This document shows, piece by piece, positions 42,800 through 52,034 of a stretch of DNA of 64,000 bases. Position numbers and translations under genes: made by a program. Numbering within the stretch: position 1 is the stretch's first letter; every line of letters begins with the position of its first letter. The notes beneath the pieces are model-generated. The model saw only the letters and a list, made by a program, of their open reading frames with translations, made no database searches and was not told the origin of the DNA. Source of the stretch: Desertimonas flava (GTDB lineage: Bacteria > Actinomycetota > Acidimicrobiia > Acidimicrobiales > Ilumatobacteraceae); NCBI RefSeq assembly GCF_003426815.1, contig NZ_QKYK01000005.1:1-64000 (forward strand). The letters run 5' to 3'.

Positions 42800-45496
42800 G
42801 CCGCGGAGCACCCGGGCGCGCCGGTTGCGACCGCTCCACCGGGCCGCGAACGGGAGGCGGCGCGGCTCGACGAGCTGGTCCAGTCGGCGGCACGAGGACC
42901 CCGGTTCGTCGCGATCCGCGGCGAGGCGGGCATCGGCAAGACCGTGATGTGGCGGTGGGCCCTCGACCGTCTGCGCCGGACCGGCAACCGGGTGCTCGTC
43001 ACCCTGTGCTCCGAGGAGGAGAGCCAGGGCGCGATGGTCGGGCTCATCGACCTCTTCGAGGACCAGCCCGTCGATCAGCGCGTGCTGCTGCCCGACGTCG
43101 ACCGCCTCGAACGCGGCCATCTCGTGCTCGAGGCGCTGCGGACGTTGTCGGCCGACAGGCCGACGGTCGTGGCCATCGACGACGTCCCGTGGCTCGACCC
43201 GGTGTCCGCGGCCGCCTTGCGGTACGCCTTCCGCCGGCTCGACCACGACCCGGTCACCGTGCTCGTGACCGAGCGAACCGAGCCTGACGCCGAGGCAGCG
43301 AGCACGACGATTCCCTCCGACCGGTCCGAGCACCTCGTGCTCGGACCGGTCTCGCGCCGAGCGACGCGGCACATCGTGTCCTCGACGATCGGCGCGTTGC
43401 CGCGCCCTGCGCTGCAGCGGGTGCACGAGTTGTCGGGGGGCAATCCGATGTACGCCATCGAGCTGGCGCGCGCCGTGCACCGCTTCGACGACCCGCTCGT
43501 GGCGTCCGTGCCGCCGACGCTCCGCGACGCCGTGTCCGCCCGCATCGGCGCCGTGTCGCCCGCGGTTCGGTCCGTCCTGCGCGTCGCCGCCGCCCTCGGT
43601 CCGAGCGACGCAGCCACCATCGCCGGCGTGGCCGGCATCGCCGACGCCGCGGCGACCATCGCCGACGCCGTCGGCCAGGGCCTCCTCGTCGTCGGCCCCG
43701 ACGGAATCGTGCGGTTCGATCATCCGTTGGTGTCGGCGTCGGTGCTCGCGGCGATGAATCCGGTCGATCGCCAGGAGCTGCACGGGCGCCTGGCGGACGT
43801 GGTGACCGACCCCGACGCGCGCGCCCGTCACCTCGTCCACTCGTGCGCCGAACCCGATGCCGACGTCGCCGCCGAGCTGGAGGGAGCGGCCGGGCGGGCG
43901 GCGCGGCGAGGCGCGTCGGCGCTGGCCGCCGATCTCGCCGCCCACGCCGTCCGCGTCACCCCGCTGAGCGACGAGCGGTCACGCGTGCGCCGCAGCACGG
44001 CGGCCATCCGCCACCGCGCCGCGGCCGGCGACACCGTGCGGGCGTTGAGCGAGACCGATGCCCTGGTCGCCTCGCTGCCGCCGGGGCGAGCTCGGGCCGA
44101 GGTGATCGCGATGCGGGTCGGCATCGACTACGCCGATGCCGACCGCTATCTCGAGCAGGCACTGGACGAGGCCGGCGACGACGATCTCCTGCGCGGACGT
44201 GTCCTCGAGATGCGGGCGTGGATGGCCACGATGCACCGGTCACAGCCGACCGAGGGACTCGCCGACGGCGAACAGGCCCTGGCGCTCGCCCGGTCGATCG
44301 GCGACCGGACCGTCGAGATGCTCGCGTCGAGCACCGTGGCGATGGCCAGCTCGATGCTCGGCCGGCCGCGGCCCGAGTTGATGGAGCACGCCATCGCCCT
44401 CGACACCCCGCCTGGCGACGCCCGCCTCGGGCACACACCGGCCATCGTGAAGGGCCGGGTCTGCCTCTGGTCCGGGCGCCTCGGCGAGGCCCGCGCCATC
44501 TTCGAGCAGCTGGCGAGCGCCTACGTCAGCGCCGGCCTCGAGTTCCAACGCCCGTACCGGCTCTTCGACCTCGCCCTCCTCGAACTGGCGGCCGGCGATG
44601 TCACCCGCGCCGCCGAACTGGCCGACGACGGGATCGAGGCCGCCGGCGACGGGGGCAACGAGCAGGCCACGGCGTGGCTGGCCTACCCCGCCGGACTCGC
44701 TGCGGCGCACCTCGGCGACACCGACCGCGCCGAACGCTGGGCGGGCCTGCTCCGGACGCGCGGGATGCTGGACGACGGACACTCCCGCCTGGTGATGGCC
44801 GATCACGTCCTCGGCATGGCGGCGATGGCCGCCGGCCGCCCGTCGCACGCCGCGGCCGAGATGCGCACGGGCGTCGACCGCTTCCGGTCCGCCGGTGTGC
44901 TGCTCCCCGCCATGGTGCCGATCGTGAGCGACTTCGCCGAGGCCGTGGCGTTGTCGGGCGACGTGCGGGCCTGCGCCCACGTGGCCGACGAGATGGAACG
45001 CCGCGCCGCCGCCGTGGACGAACCGTGGGTCACCGCCGCTGCGGTCCGAGGGCGCGGGCTGGCCGCCTTCGCCGCCGGCGACGCCGATGCCGTCCCCCGG
45101 CTCGGCGAGGCGGCGGCGATCTTCGACGAGCTCGGCTACCGGCTCGACGCCGCCCGGGCGCTTCTCCTCCAGGCCAAGGCCCTCCGGCGCGCTGGCCTGC
45201 GCAGGCGATCGGCGGATGCGCTGGCCGACGCCCAGGCTCGGTTTCGCGCGCTCGGCACGGAACCATGGGAGGCCCAGACCGAGGCCGAGATCCGGCGCGT
45301 CGCTCCCACCCGCGAGACCACCGATCTGACTCCCACCGAATCTCGGGTCGTCGCCCTCGTCGCGGCCGGACGACGCAACCGCGAGATCGCCGGCGAGCTG
45401 AACATCTCGGTGGCCACCGTGGAAGCCCACCTCACCCGCATCTACCGCAAGCTGCAGGTGCGCTCGCGCACCGAGCTCGTCACGGTCGTGCGCTGA
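42797..45496 (+). CDS. Large ATP-binding LuxR-type regulator (LAL family), paralogue 1
   Basis: 899 residues. An N-terminal AAA/NTPase module has Walker A AIRGEAGIGKTVMWRW (42-49) and Walker B TVVAIDDVPWLD. A long TPR-like helical middle follows, then a C-terminal LuxR helix-turn-helix: LTPTESRVVALVAAGRRNRE, IAGELNISVATVEAHL and RIYRKLQVRSRTELV. LAL proteins activate genes on ligand binding. The next gene is a same-length paralogue with matching blocks, so this is a tandem duplication. Likely controls neighbours carrying the GTAGGG...CTAC box. Start chosen by TACCGT at leaderless spacing. Confidence 0.9.
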   Translation: MAAEHPGAPVATAPPGREREAARLDELVQSAARGPRFVAIRGEAGIGKTVMWRWALDRLRRTGNRVLVTLCSEEESQGAMVGLIDLFEDQPVDQRVLLPDVDRLERGHLVLEALRTLSADRPTVVAIDDVPWLDPVSAAALRYAFRRLDHDPVTVLVTERTEPDAEAASTTIPSDRSEHLVLGPVSRRATRHIVSSTIGALPRPALQRVHELSGGNPMYAIELARAVHRFDDPLVASVPPTLRDAVSARIGAVSPAVRSVLRVAAALGPSDAATIAGVAGIADAAATIADAVGQGLLVVGPDGIVRFDHPLVSASVLAAMNPVDRQELHGRLADVVTDPDARARHLVHSCAEPDADVAAELEGAAGRAARRGASALAADLAAHAVRVTPLSDERSRVRRSTAAIRHRAAAGDTVRALSETDALVASLPPGRARAEVIAMRVGIDYADADRYLEQALDEAGDDDLLRGRVLEMRAWMATMHRSQPTEGLADGEQALALARSIGDRTVEMLASSTVAMASSMLGRPRPELMEHAIALDTPPGDARLGHTPAIVKGRVCLWSGRLGEARAIFEQLASAYVSAGLEFQRPYRLFDLALLELAAGDVTRAAELADDGIEAAGDGGNEQATAWLAYPAGLAAAHLGDTDRAERWAGLLRTRGMLDDGHSRLVMADHVLGMAAMAAGRPSHAAAEMRTGVDRFRSAGVLLPAMVPIVSDFAEAVALSGDVRACAHVADEMERRAAAVDEPWVTAAAVRGRGLAAFAAGDADAVPRLGEAAAIFDELGYRLDAARALLLQAKALRRAGLRRRSADALADAQARFRALGTEPWEAQTEAEIRRVAPTRETTDLTPTESRVVALVAAGRRNREIAGELNISVATVEAHLTRIYRKLQVRSRTELVTVVR

Positions 45497-45561
45497 GACG
45501 GGCCGGCCGGTGCCGACCCGGCCCGGCCGCGATTTCCGCGCCACGCCGGCGCGGCGTCCGG

Positions 45562-45576
45562 TACGGTCGATGCGTG
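45562..45576 (+). promoter_or_regulatory. Leaderless-type -10 element before the second LAL regulator
   Basis: TACGGT (45562-45567), 6 bases, then GTG 45574. The same hexamer and spacing recur before the amidotransferase gene at 59526. Confidence 0.45.
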
Positions 45577-48285
45577 ACCGTGTCGCGCTCGAGCGCTCCG
45601 GTCGACGCTCCCCTGGTCGGACGCGACCCGGAACTCGATCGGATCGACCAGACGGTCCGCTCCATCGCGGAGGGGACCCGCTTCCTGGTGATCCGGGGTG
45701 AGGCCGGCATCGGCAAGACGAGGTTGTGGGCCGAGGCCGTCGACCGCCACCGTCGCGCGGGACACCGCTGCCTGGTCACGCGGTGCTCGGAGGAGGAGTC
45801 GCGTGGCCCGCTCGTCGGTCTCGCCGAGCTGTTCGGTGACACCGATGCCGGCGCCGGGGTCCTCGCCCCCGACATCGACCGGTTCGAGCGCGGGCGGGCC
45901 GTCCTCGCCACCCTCCGCCGGCTCTGCCGCGAGTCGCCGGTCGTCGTGGCGATCGACGACGTGAACTGGCTCGATCCGGTGTCGGCTCCGGCGCTCCGTT
46001 CGGCGTTGCGCCGGCTCGACGCCGAGCCGGTCCTCGTGCTCGCCACCGAACGTTCCGATGCGTCGACGCCGCCCGACGACCGGACCCTCCCGGCCGACCG
46101 GCGTGACGAGATCTTCCTCGGCCCGCTCCCGCTCGACGCGACCCGCGTCGTCGCCACGTCGGTCGTCGACGTCATCCCCCGCCCGACGGTGGCGCGGATC
46201 CATGCCCTGTCCGGCGGCAACCCGCTCTACGCGGCCGAGCTCGCCCGCCACGCCCACCGCTTCGGCGACTCGCTCGAGACCTCCCTTCCGGCGACCCTCG
46301 CGGGCGCGCTCACCAACCGGCTGTCGGCCGTCTCCGACGAGGTCCTCGACGTGGTCCATGTCGTCGCCGCGCTCGGCCCGAGCAGCGCCGGGCTCATCGC
46401 TCGCGCCGTCCCCGGCGACGCACCCGCCCTGATCGCGAGGGCGGTGGAAAGCGGGCTGCTCACCGTCGGTGAGGACCTGTTGGTGCGGGTGAGCCACCCG
46501 CTCCTCGCGTCGTCGGCCCTCGCCGCGCTCGACCCCGAGCAGCGGCGCATGCTGCACGGCCGCCTCGCGGGCGCGGTCCTCGATCCCGACGCCCGGGCCC
46601 GCCACGTGGCCCTCTCGTGCGTCGAGCCCGACCGCGCGGCCGCCGCCGAACTGCAGGAGGCGGCGACGCGCGCCGCTCGACGCGGTGCCGTCGCCGTGGC
46701 CGCCGATCTGGCGTGGCACAGCGTCCGGGTCACGCCGCCCGACGACGTCGAGGCGCGGATCCGGCGCGTGTTCGCGGCGATCGCCCACCGGGCCGCGGCG
46801 GGCGAGAAGGCGACGGCCTTGATCGAGGGCGACCGCCTCGTGGCCATGCTGCCGCCGGGACCGATCCGCGCCGAGGCCATCGCCCTGCGCGTGGGCATCG
46901 ACTTCGACGGCGGTGACGAGTACCTCGCCCAGGCGCTCGTCGAGGCGGGCGACGACGAGCCGCTGCGGGGCCGCATCCTCGAGCTGCGCGGCTGGCTCGA
47001 CGTGGTGCACCGCGCCGAGCTGGAGAAGGGCATGGACCAGGCGAGCGAAGCGCTCGCCATCGCCACGCGGCTCGGCGACGTCACGCTCGAGATGCTCGCC
47101 GCCGGGACGGTGGCGGCGGCCGGGCTCCTCCTCGGCCGGCCGCGCGACGACCTGATGGACCGGGCGCTCGAACTGGCCAGGCGCGCCGAGACCGGCGCGG
47201 GCCAGCGACTGGGGCGGGGTCCGGTGAGCACCTACGGACGCCACTGCCTGTGGTGCGGACGACTCGACGAGGCCCGCACGATCCTCGTCGACCTGCACCG
47301 GGCGAGCGTCGAGGCCGGTCTGGAGTTCAGCCGGCCCTACCGCATCTTGGATCTGGCCGCCCTCGAGATCGCCTCGGGCAACCTCGCGGCGGCCGCCGAG
47401 CTGGCCGACGAAGGCGTCGAGGCGGCCGCCGACGCCGGCAACGCGCAGGCCGTCGCCTGGCTCGGGTATCCGGTCGGGATCGTCCAGTCGCACCTCGGCG
47501 ACGCACCCCGGGCGCGCGACGCCGCCAACCTGCTGCGGGCCCGGGCTGCCCAGCAGGACGGGCGCAGCCGTCTCGTCATGGCCCACCACGTCCTCGGCGT
47601 CCTCGCCCTGGCGTCGGGCGCACCCAGCGTGGCCCTCACCGCCCTGGCGCCGGCCCTGAGGATGATGCGGGAGATCGGCGTGCGACTCCCCTCGGTGGTC
47701 CCGGTGCTCCCCGACGCCATCGAGGCCGTGGCCCTCGCCGGCGACCGCGGCCTTGCTGGCCAGCTGTCGGCCGAGCTCGACGAACTGGCGAGCGACCTGC
47801 ACCAACCGTGGATCGACGCCGCAGCCATACGCGGGCGCGGGATGGCCGCCCTCGTCGGGCGGGCCGACGCCGCCGGGCCACTCGCGGATGCCGCCCGTCG
47901 ATTCGACGAGCTCGGGTATCGGGTCGACGCCGCCCGCACGCTGCTCCAGCTGGGCCGAGCGCTGCGGCGGTCCGGCCGGCGCAACGCCGCCGCCGACACC
48001 CTCGCCGACGCCCGCCGGCGGTTCGCCGGCATGGGGGCCGAGCCATGGGTCATGCAGGCCGACGCCGAGCTCGAGCGGGTCGCTCCCGGCCGTGAGCGCG
48101 CCGAGCTCACCCCGACCGAGGCGAGGATCGCCACGATGGTGGCGGCCGGCCTCCGCAACCGCGAGATCGCCGCCCAGCTCTACGTGAGCGTCGCCACCGT
48201 CGAGGCCCACCTCACACGCATGTACCGCAAGCTGGGCGTTCGGTCCCGGACGGAGCTGGCGACGGTCGCCGTGCAGCCGTCGTGA
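45574..48285 (+). CDS. Large ATP-binding LuxR-type regulator (LAL family), paralogue 2
   Basis: 903 residues. Walker A VIRGEAGIGKTRLWAE (about 40-51), Walker B VVVAIDDVNWLD, a TPR-like middle and a C-terminal HTH (LTPTEARIATMVAAGLRNRE, IAAQLYVSVATVEAHLTRMY). Aligns with the preceding regulator from end to end (LVTRCSEEESRGPLVGLAEL against LVTLCSEEESQGAMVGLIDL). The recognition helices are nearly the same (SVATVEAHLTR), so both may bind the same sites. GTG start at 45574, with its own leaderless-type promoter, so not strictly co-transcribed. Confidence 0.9.
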   Translation: MTVSRSSAPVDAPLVGRDPELDRIDQTVRSIAEGTRFLVIRGEAGIGKTRLWAEAVDRHRRAGHRCLVTRCSEEESRGPLVGLAELFGDTDAGAGVLAPDIDRFERGRAVLATLRRLCRESPVVVAIDDVNWLDPVSAPALRSALRRLDAEPVLVLATERSDASTPPDDRTLPADRRDEIFLGPLPLDATRVVATSVVDVIPRPTVARIHALSGGNPLYAAELARHAHRFGDSLETSLPATLAGALTNRLSAVSDEVLDVVHVVAALGPSSAGLIARAVPGDAPALIARAVESGLLTVGEDLLVRVSHPLLASSALAALDPEQRRMLHGRLAGAVLDPDARARHVALSCVEPDRAAAAELQEAATRAARRGAVAVAADLAWHSVRVTPPDDVEARIRRVFAAIAHRAAAGEKATALIEGDRLVAMLPPGPIRAEAIALRVGIDFDGGDEYLAQALVEAGDDEPLRGRILELRGWLDVVHRAELEKGMDQASEALAIATRLGDVTLEMLAAGTVAAAGLLLGRPRDDLMDRALELARRAETGAGQRLGRGPVSTYGRHCLWCGRLDEARTILVDLHRASVEAGLEFSRPYRILDLAALEIASGNLAAAAELADEGVEAAADAGNAQAVAWLGYPVGIVQSHLGDAPRARDAANLLRARAAQQDGRSRLVMAHHVLGVLALASGAPSVALTALAPALRMMREIGVRLPSVVPVLPDAIEAVALAGDRGLAGQLSAELDELASDLHQPWIDAAAIRGRGMAALVGRADAAGPLADAARRFDELGYRVDAARTLLQLGRALRRSGRRNAAADTLADARRRFAGMGAEPWVMQADAELERVAPGRERAELTPTEARIATMVAAGLRNREIAAQLYVSVATVEAHLTRMYRKLGVRSRTELATVAVQPS

Positions 48286-48348
48286 CCACGCGCTGACGCG
48301 GTCGTCTCAGGGCTGGCGTCGACCGGCGCCCACCGCCCGTGAAGACGT

Positions 48349-48392
48349 GTAGGGATATCCCGCTACCGCTTCCGGCGACTCGGCGCGTGAGT
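48349..48392 (+). promoter_or_regulatory. 18-bp activator-type box plus weak -10, upstream of the class-V aminotransferase
   Basis: GTAGGGATATCCCGCTAC (48349-48366), with GGGATATCCC as a perfect inner palindrome. GTGAGT (48387-48392) followed by 6 bases and the ATG at 48399 gives the same leaderless spacing. The box centre is about 41 bases before that ATG, as in the 42081 copy. Confidence 0.5.
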
Positions 48393-48398
48393 GGTGGC

Positions 48399-49925
48399 AT
48401 GACGCGATTCCTCATGGCGGCGCAGGTCGCCAAGTCGTTCTCGGTCGGCACGGCGCCCGGCGCGCCGGCGACCGCCCGCCGGACGCCGCCGTCCCACGGC
48501 CGGATGCGCGCGGCCCTCGGGCGACTCGCCCATCGCGACGTGCCGGCCGTCCCCACCGTGCCCGAGCTCGACGCGCCCCAGGTTGTGCCGGCGGCGCGGA
48601 CCCTGCGCCGTGAGGTGGTCGGCTCGGGCGAGCGCGTGCCCACGCTCTCGGGCCGGCGCATGCCATACGTCAACCTCGACAACGCCGCCACGACGCCGGC
48701 CATGCACGTGGCCATCGCCGCCATCTCGGAGGCGCTGCCCCACTACGGGAGCGTCCACCGCGGGGCCGGCTACAACGCCCGCCGCTCGACTGACGCATTC
48801 GAGGAGTCGCGTGCGGCGATCGCCCGTTTCGTCGGTGCCGATCCCGAACGCGACACGGTCGTGTTCACGAAGAACACCACCGAGGCCGTCAACACCTTGG
48901 CCGGATCGATGCCCGTCGCCGACGGCGACGTCGTGCTCACGACGATCCTCGAGCACCACTCGAACGACCTGCCGTGGCGCACGCGCGTGCCGACCCGGCA
49001 CATCGGCGCCGGTTGCGACGGTCGCCTCGATCTCGACGATCTCGACCGGCGCCTCGCCGAGTTCGCCGGCCGCGTCGCCCTGCTCGTGGTGTCGGGCGCG
49101 TCCAACGTCACCGGCGTCGTGCCCCCGATCCACGAGATCGCCCGCCGGGTGCACGCCGCCGGCGGCCGGGTGCTCGTCGACGCCGCCCAGCTCGCGCCGC
49201 ACCGACCGATCGACATGCGTCCCCACGACGACCCCGAACATCTCGATTTCGTGGCGCTGTCGGCCCACAAGCTCTACGCCCCGTTCGGCAGCGGCGCCAT
49301 CGTCGGCGACCGTCGCGCCTTCGGCGCCGCGCCCGGGCATCCGGGCGGCGGGACGGTCGACGCCGTGACGCTCGACGAGATCGTCTGGACCGGTCTGCCC
49401 CACCGTGAGGAGGCGGGAACGCCGAACCTGGCTGGGGCCGTGGCGTTCGCCGCAGCGGCGACCCGGTTGGGCGAGCTCGGCTGGGACTCGCTCGTCGAGC
49501 ACGAACGGCGCTTGCACGAGCGGCTGCTCGCCGGGCTGGCGCGGATCCCGGCCGTGCGGGTCTACGGCCCGAAGGATCCCGCCACCACCATTGGCGTCGT
49601 CCCGTTCACCGTCGGCGGCATGCCGCACGGGCTGGTCGCGGCGATCCTCGGCTTCGAGCACGGCATCGGCGTGCGCAGCGGCTGCTTCTGCGCCCAGCCA
49701 TACGTCGCCCATCTGCTCGGCATCGACCGAGCCGGGTCACGGGCACAGGTGGCGCAGATACGCGCCGGCCGCTTCGCCGACCGACCGGGCTTCGTGCGGG
49801 CGAGCCTCGGCCTGCACAACGACGAGTCGGACGTCGACCGGTTGCTGGAGGCCCTCGACGCGATCGTCGCCGGCGACGTGGCCGGCACGTATCGGGTGGA
49901 CGGCCACGGCGACTACCGACCCTGA
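48399..49925 (+). CDS. Class-V aminotransferase, cysteine-desulfurase-like
   Basis: 508 residues. A basic, low-complexity N-terminal extension of about 85 residues precedes the PLP fold: YVNLDNAATTPAMHVAI, FTKNTTEAVNTLAGSM, TTILEHHSNDLPWR, VLVDAAQLAPHRPID and the PLP Lys291 in ALSAHKLYAPFGSGAI. VRSGCFCAQPYVAHLLG carries Cys429 and Cys431 where cysteine desulfurases have the sulfur-accepting Cys. It may therefore release sulfur from cysteine, though the CFC motif also occurs in MOCOS-like and lyase relatives. A start at a later Met (in GRRMPYVNLD) would remove the extension, but the box and -10 favour 48399. Probably activated by the adjacent LAL regulators. Confidence 0.78.
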   Translation: MTRFLMAAQVAKSFSVGTAPGAPATARRTPPSHGRMRAALGRLAHRDVPAVPTVPELDAPQVVPAARTLRREVVGSGERVPTLSGRRMPYVNLDNAATTPAMHVAIAAISEALPHYGSVHRGAGYNARRSTDAFEESRAAIARFVGADPERDTVVFTKNTTEAVNTLAGSMPVADGDVVLTTILEHHSNDLPWRTRVPTRHIGAGCDGRLDLDDLDRRLAEFAGRVALLVVSGASNVTGVVPPIHEIARRVHAAGGRVLVDAAQLAPHRPIDMRPHDDPEHLDFVALSAHKLYAPFGSGAIVGDRRAFGAAPGHPGGGTVDAVTLDEIVWTGLPHREEAGTPNLAGAVAFAAAATRLGELGWDSLVEHERRLHERLLAGLARIPAVRVYGPKDPATTIGVVPFTVGGMPHGLVAAILGFEHGIGVRSGCFCAQPYVAHLLGIDRAGSRAQVAQIRAGRFADRPGFVRASLGLHNDESDVDRLLEALDAIVAGDVAGTYRVDGHGDYRP

Positions 49926-49933
49926 CCGCGGCA

Positions 49934-50002
49934 CCCATCCGAGTGTGGAATGCCCGAGAGGCGGGCATTCCACACTCCGGCGCGGTTCAACACTCGGGTG
50001 GG
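49934..50002. repeat. CCGAGT hairpin element, copy 3
   Basis: CCCATCCGAGTGT pairs with CACTCGGGTGGG (one G-T pair), and the inner GTGGAATGCCCG pairs with CGGGCATTCCAC. Sits between convergent genes and may terminate both. Confidence 0.75.
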
Positions 50003-50017
50003 TCGGGCTGGGGCGGG

Positions 50018-51301
50018 TCAGCGACGGCGTTTGGCGAGGTAGGCCTTGTAGCGCTCGGCCGACTCGCGCAGGGCCGGGTTCTCGGCGAAGACCGGCTCCA
50101 GCTTCTTCCACGCCTCCTCGCGCTTGGCGGGGAGGTACTCCGTCGGCCAGTAGCCCTCGTGCGGCCGGTACTCCTTGAGCACGCGCCGGGCGACGGTCGC
50201 CTTGTGCACTTCGTCAGCGCCGTCGGCGAGACCCATCGTCGGCGCCGATGCGTACATCGCCTGCAACGGCGTGAGATCGGTCGTGCCCAACGAGCCGTGG
50301 ATGTGCAGAGCGTTGAACGAGATCTCCCGCAACACCTTGGCCATCGTGAACTTCACGGCCGCGATGTCGGTGCGCGTCTCCTGGCCAGACGTCTGATCCA
50401 TCCGCCACGCCGTCTCCAACACGTAGAGACGCAGCATCTTCAACGAGGCGTACGACTCGGCGATCTTCTCCTGCACCATCTGGTGCTCACCGATGATCTT
50501 GCCGTGCGACTCGCGGCTCAACGCCCGCTCGCACATCATGTCGAAGGCCAGCTTGCACTGGGCGATCGTCCGCATCGCGTGATGGATGCGCCCGCCGCCG
50601 AGACGGCGCTGGGCCAACACCTTGGCGCCGTCCTCGGGCCCGAGCAGGTGGTCGAGCGGCACGCGGACGTCGCGGTAGATGATGTGGTTGTGGTTGCGCG
50701 GCTCGGGCATGATCTCCACGCCCGGCGTCTCACGCGGCACCACGAACATGCCGTTCGTGCACATCACGAACAAGATGTCGGCCACCCGGCCGGCGCTCGT
50801 GAACCACTTCTCGCCGTTGATCACCCACTCGCCGCCATCACGCACCGCGTGCGTCTTGAACAGGTTGGGATCGGACCCGCCCTGCGGCTCGGTCATCGAG
50901 TACGCCGAGAACATCTCCTGGGCGAGCAGCGGCTCGAGCCAGCGCTTCTTCTGCTCCTCGGTGCCGTAGGCGGCGAGCATCTCCATGTTCCCCGTGTCCG
51001 GTGCCGCCGCGCCGAACAGCTGCGGAGCCGACGAGTAGCGGCCGATCACCTCGTTCAACAGTCCCAGCTTGAGCTGCCCGAACCCCGGTCCGCCGAGCTC
51101 CTCGTCGAGGAAGATCGCCCACAATCCCTGGTCCTTGATCTCCTGCTGCAGGCTGCGGGCGTACTCCTTCACCACCGGATCCGGCGAACGCACCGCGTAC
51201 GGCAACACGTAATCCAGCGGCTCGACCTTCTCCTTGCAGAACTGGGCGACCCAGTCGAGCTTCGCCTGAAATTCAGGTTCGGTGGAGAAATCCCAAGCCA
51301 T
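50018..51301 (-). CDS. Acyl-CoA dehydrogenase, ACAD10/11-like
   Basis: 427 residues. FAD-binding fold motifs: MFSAYSMTEPQGGSDPN, WVINGEKWFTSAGRVADILF, RDVRVPLDHLLGPEDGAKVL, RLGGGRIHHAMRTIAQCKLA and the C-terminal HGSLGTTDLTPLQAMYASAP with LADGADEVHKATVARRVL. The DGADEVH form near the flavin is that of ACAD10/11-type enzymes. It introduces a double bond in an acyl-CoA; the substrate is unknown, 4-hydroxyacyl-CoA being handled by known relatives. GGAGG lies five bases before the ATG. Convergent with the aminotransferase gene. The 160-base region upstream (51302-51461) holds no gene. Confidence 0.9.
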   Translation of the reverse strand: MAWDFSTEPEFQAKLDWVAQFCKEKVEPLDYVLPYAVRSPDPVVKEYARSLQQEIKDQGLWAIFLDEELGGPGFGQLKLGLLNEVIGRYSSAPQLFGAAAPDTGNMEMLAAYGTEEQKKRWLEPLLAQEMFSAYSMTEPQGGSDPNLFKTHAVRDGGEWVINGEKWFTSAGRVADILFVMCTNGMFVVPRETPGVEIMPEPRNHNHIIYRDVRVPLDHLLGPEDGAKVLAQRRLGGGRIHHAMRTIAQCKLAFDMMCERALSRESHGKIIGEHQMVQEKIAESYASLKMLRLYVLETAWRMDQTSGQETRTDIAAVKFTMAKVLREISFNALHIHGSLGTTDLTPLQAMYASAPTMGLADGADEVHKATVARRVLKEYRPHEGYWPTEYLPAKREEAWKKLEPVFAENPALRESAERYKAYLAKRRR

Positions 51302-51461
51302 TGCGGCCTCCGTCGTGCGTGGGTGTCCGGTCTCAGCGTCCGGCGCAGTCGTCCAAGTAGCGACCAGCGACCCTAAGCGCCGACGTCCGCGCTTTCACTA
51401 CCGGAGCCCGGCGGTCGCGGAGTGGTACCCGTCGGCATCCCCGACCGACTGCTGTGCCAGC

Positions 51462-52034
51462 TCAGGCCGTGGAGTCTGGCTTGTCGTCGCGGCCGAGCAG
51501 CCGGTAGAGCTCAGGCAGGGCCTCGTGGTCCTTGTCGCGGTCGGCGTACTCCTTCGACGCCACGATGTCGTCGAGTCCGGCGACCACGACGGTGATGCCG
51601 CCGGCGTACTGGTGAGCAGTGGCTCGGTCGACGAGCTGCTCGTAGACGAGCCGTTGACCGCTCCGGTCGGGCATGTCCTGAAGCACATCGAGCGGGCCGG
51701 CGTCCGTCATCCAGTTCGAGATCTGGTCGCGGCGGAAGAACTCGGGTGACGGCAAGTGGCTGGTGAGCTTGACGCTCTCGGCATCGCTGAGGCCGTTCAC
51801 CCGCAAGCGAGCATGCAGTTCGCGCATCGCGCCAGCGAGACGCATCGTGTTGTGCTCGTCGAAGCGGGGCAGGCAGTCGAGGTCCTTGGTGAGTCGCGTC
51901 GCCCCGTGGAGGCGGGCCCCCATTCCGCCCACCAACAGATAGTCGACGTCGTGGCGGGCAAGCGTCTCGACCAGGCGATCGGGGTCGAACGGCGGCCCGT
52001 CGTCGGGCTCGATGTCAGCGTCTGCCCGGGTCAC
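51462..52034 (-). CDS. Nucleotidyltransferase-fold protein, toxin-like partner
   Basis: 190 residues from GTG 52034. The minimal nucleotidyltransferase signature is DYLLVGGMGARLHGATRLTK followed by DLDC (Gly36-Gly37, Asp51, Asp53). The rest is helical, with VAGLDDIVASKEYADRDKDH near the end, a pattern shared with DUF6036/AbiEii-like proteins. Overlaps the small upstream gene by 20 bases, so the two are translationally coupled. The pair looks like a toxin-antitoxin module in which the enzyme modifies RNA or protein (inference). The start is uncertain because no ribosome-binding site is clear. Confidence 0.6.
   Translation of the reverse strand: MTRADADIEPDDGPPFDPDRLVETLARHDVDYLLVGGMGARLHGATRLTKDLDCLPRFDEHNTMRLAGAMRELHARLRVNGLSDAESVKLTSHLPSPEFFRRDQISNWMTDAGPLDVLQDMPDRSGQRLVYEQLVDRATAHQYAGGITVVVAGLDDIVASKEYADRDKDHEALPELYRLLGRDDKPDSTA

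Noticed and set aside
45442-48210. A 922-codon open frame antisense to the second LAL regulator, and similar very long antisense frames over lacZ (4560-6218), the tad ATPase region (36799-39771) and the peptide importer (53332-56274)
   Set aside because: Very GC-rich genes create long antisense frames. These show no domain motifs and have compositions rich in Arg/Gly/His or mirror-like repeats, while the opposite strand encodes clear enzymes and transporters.
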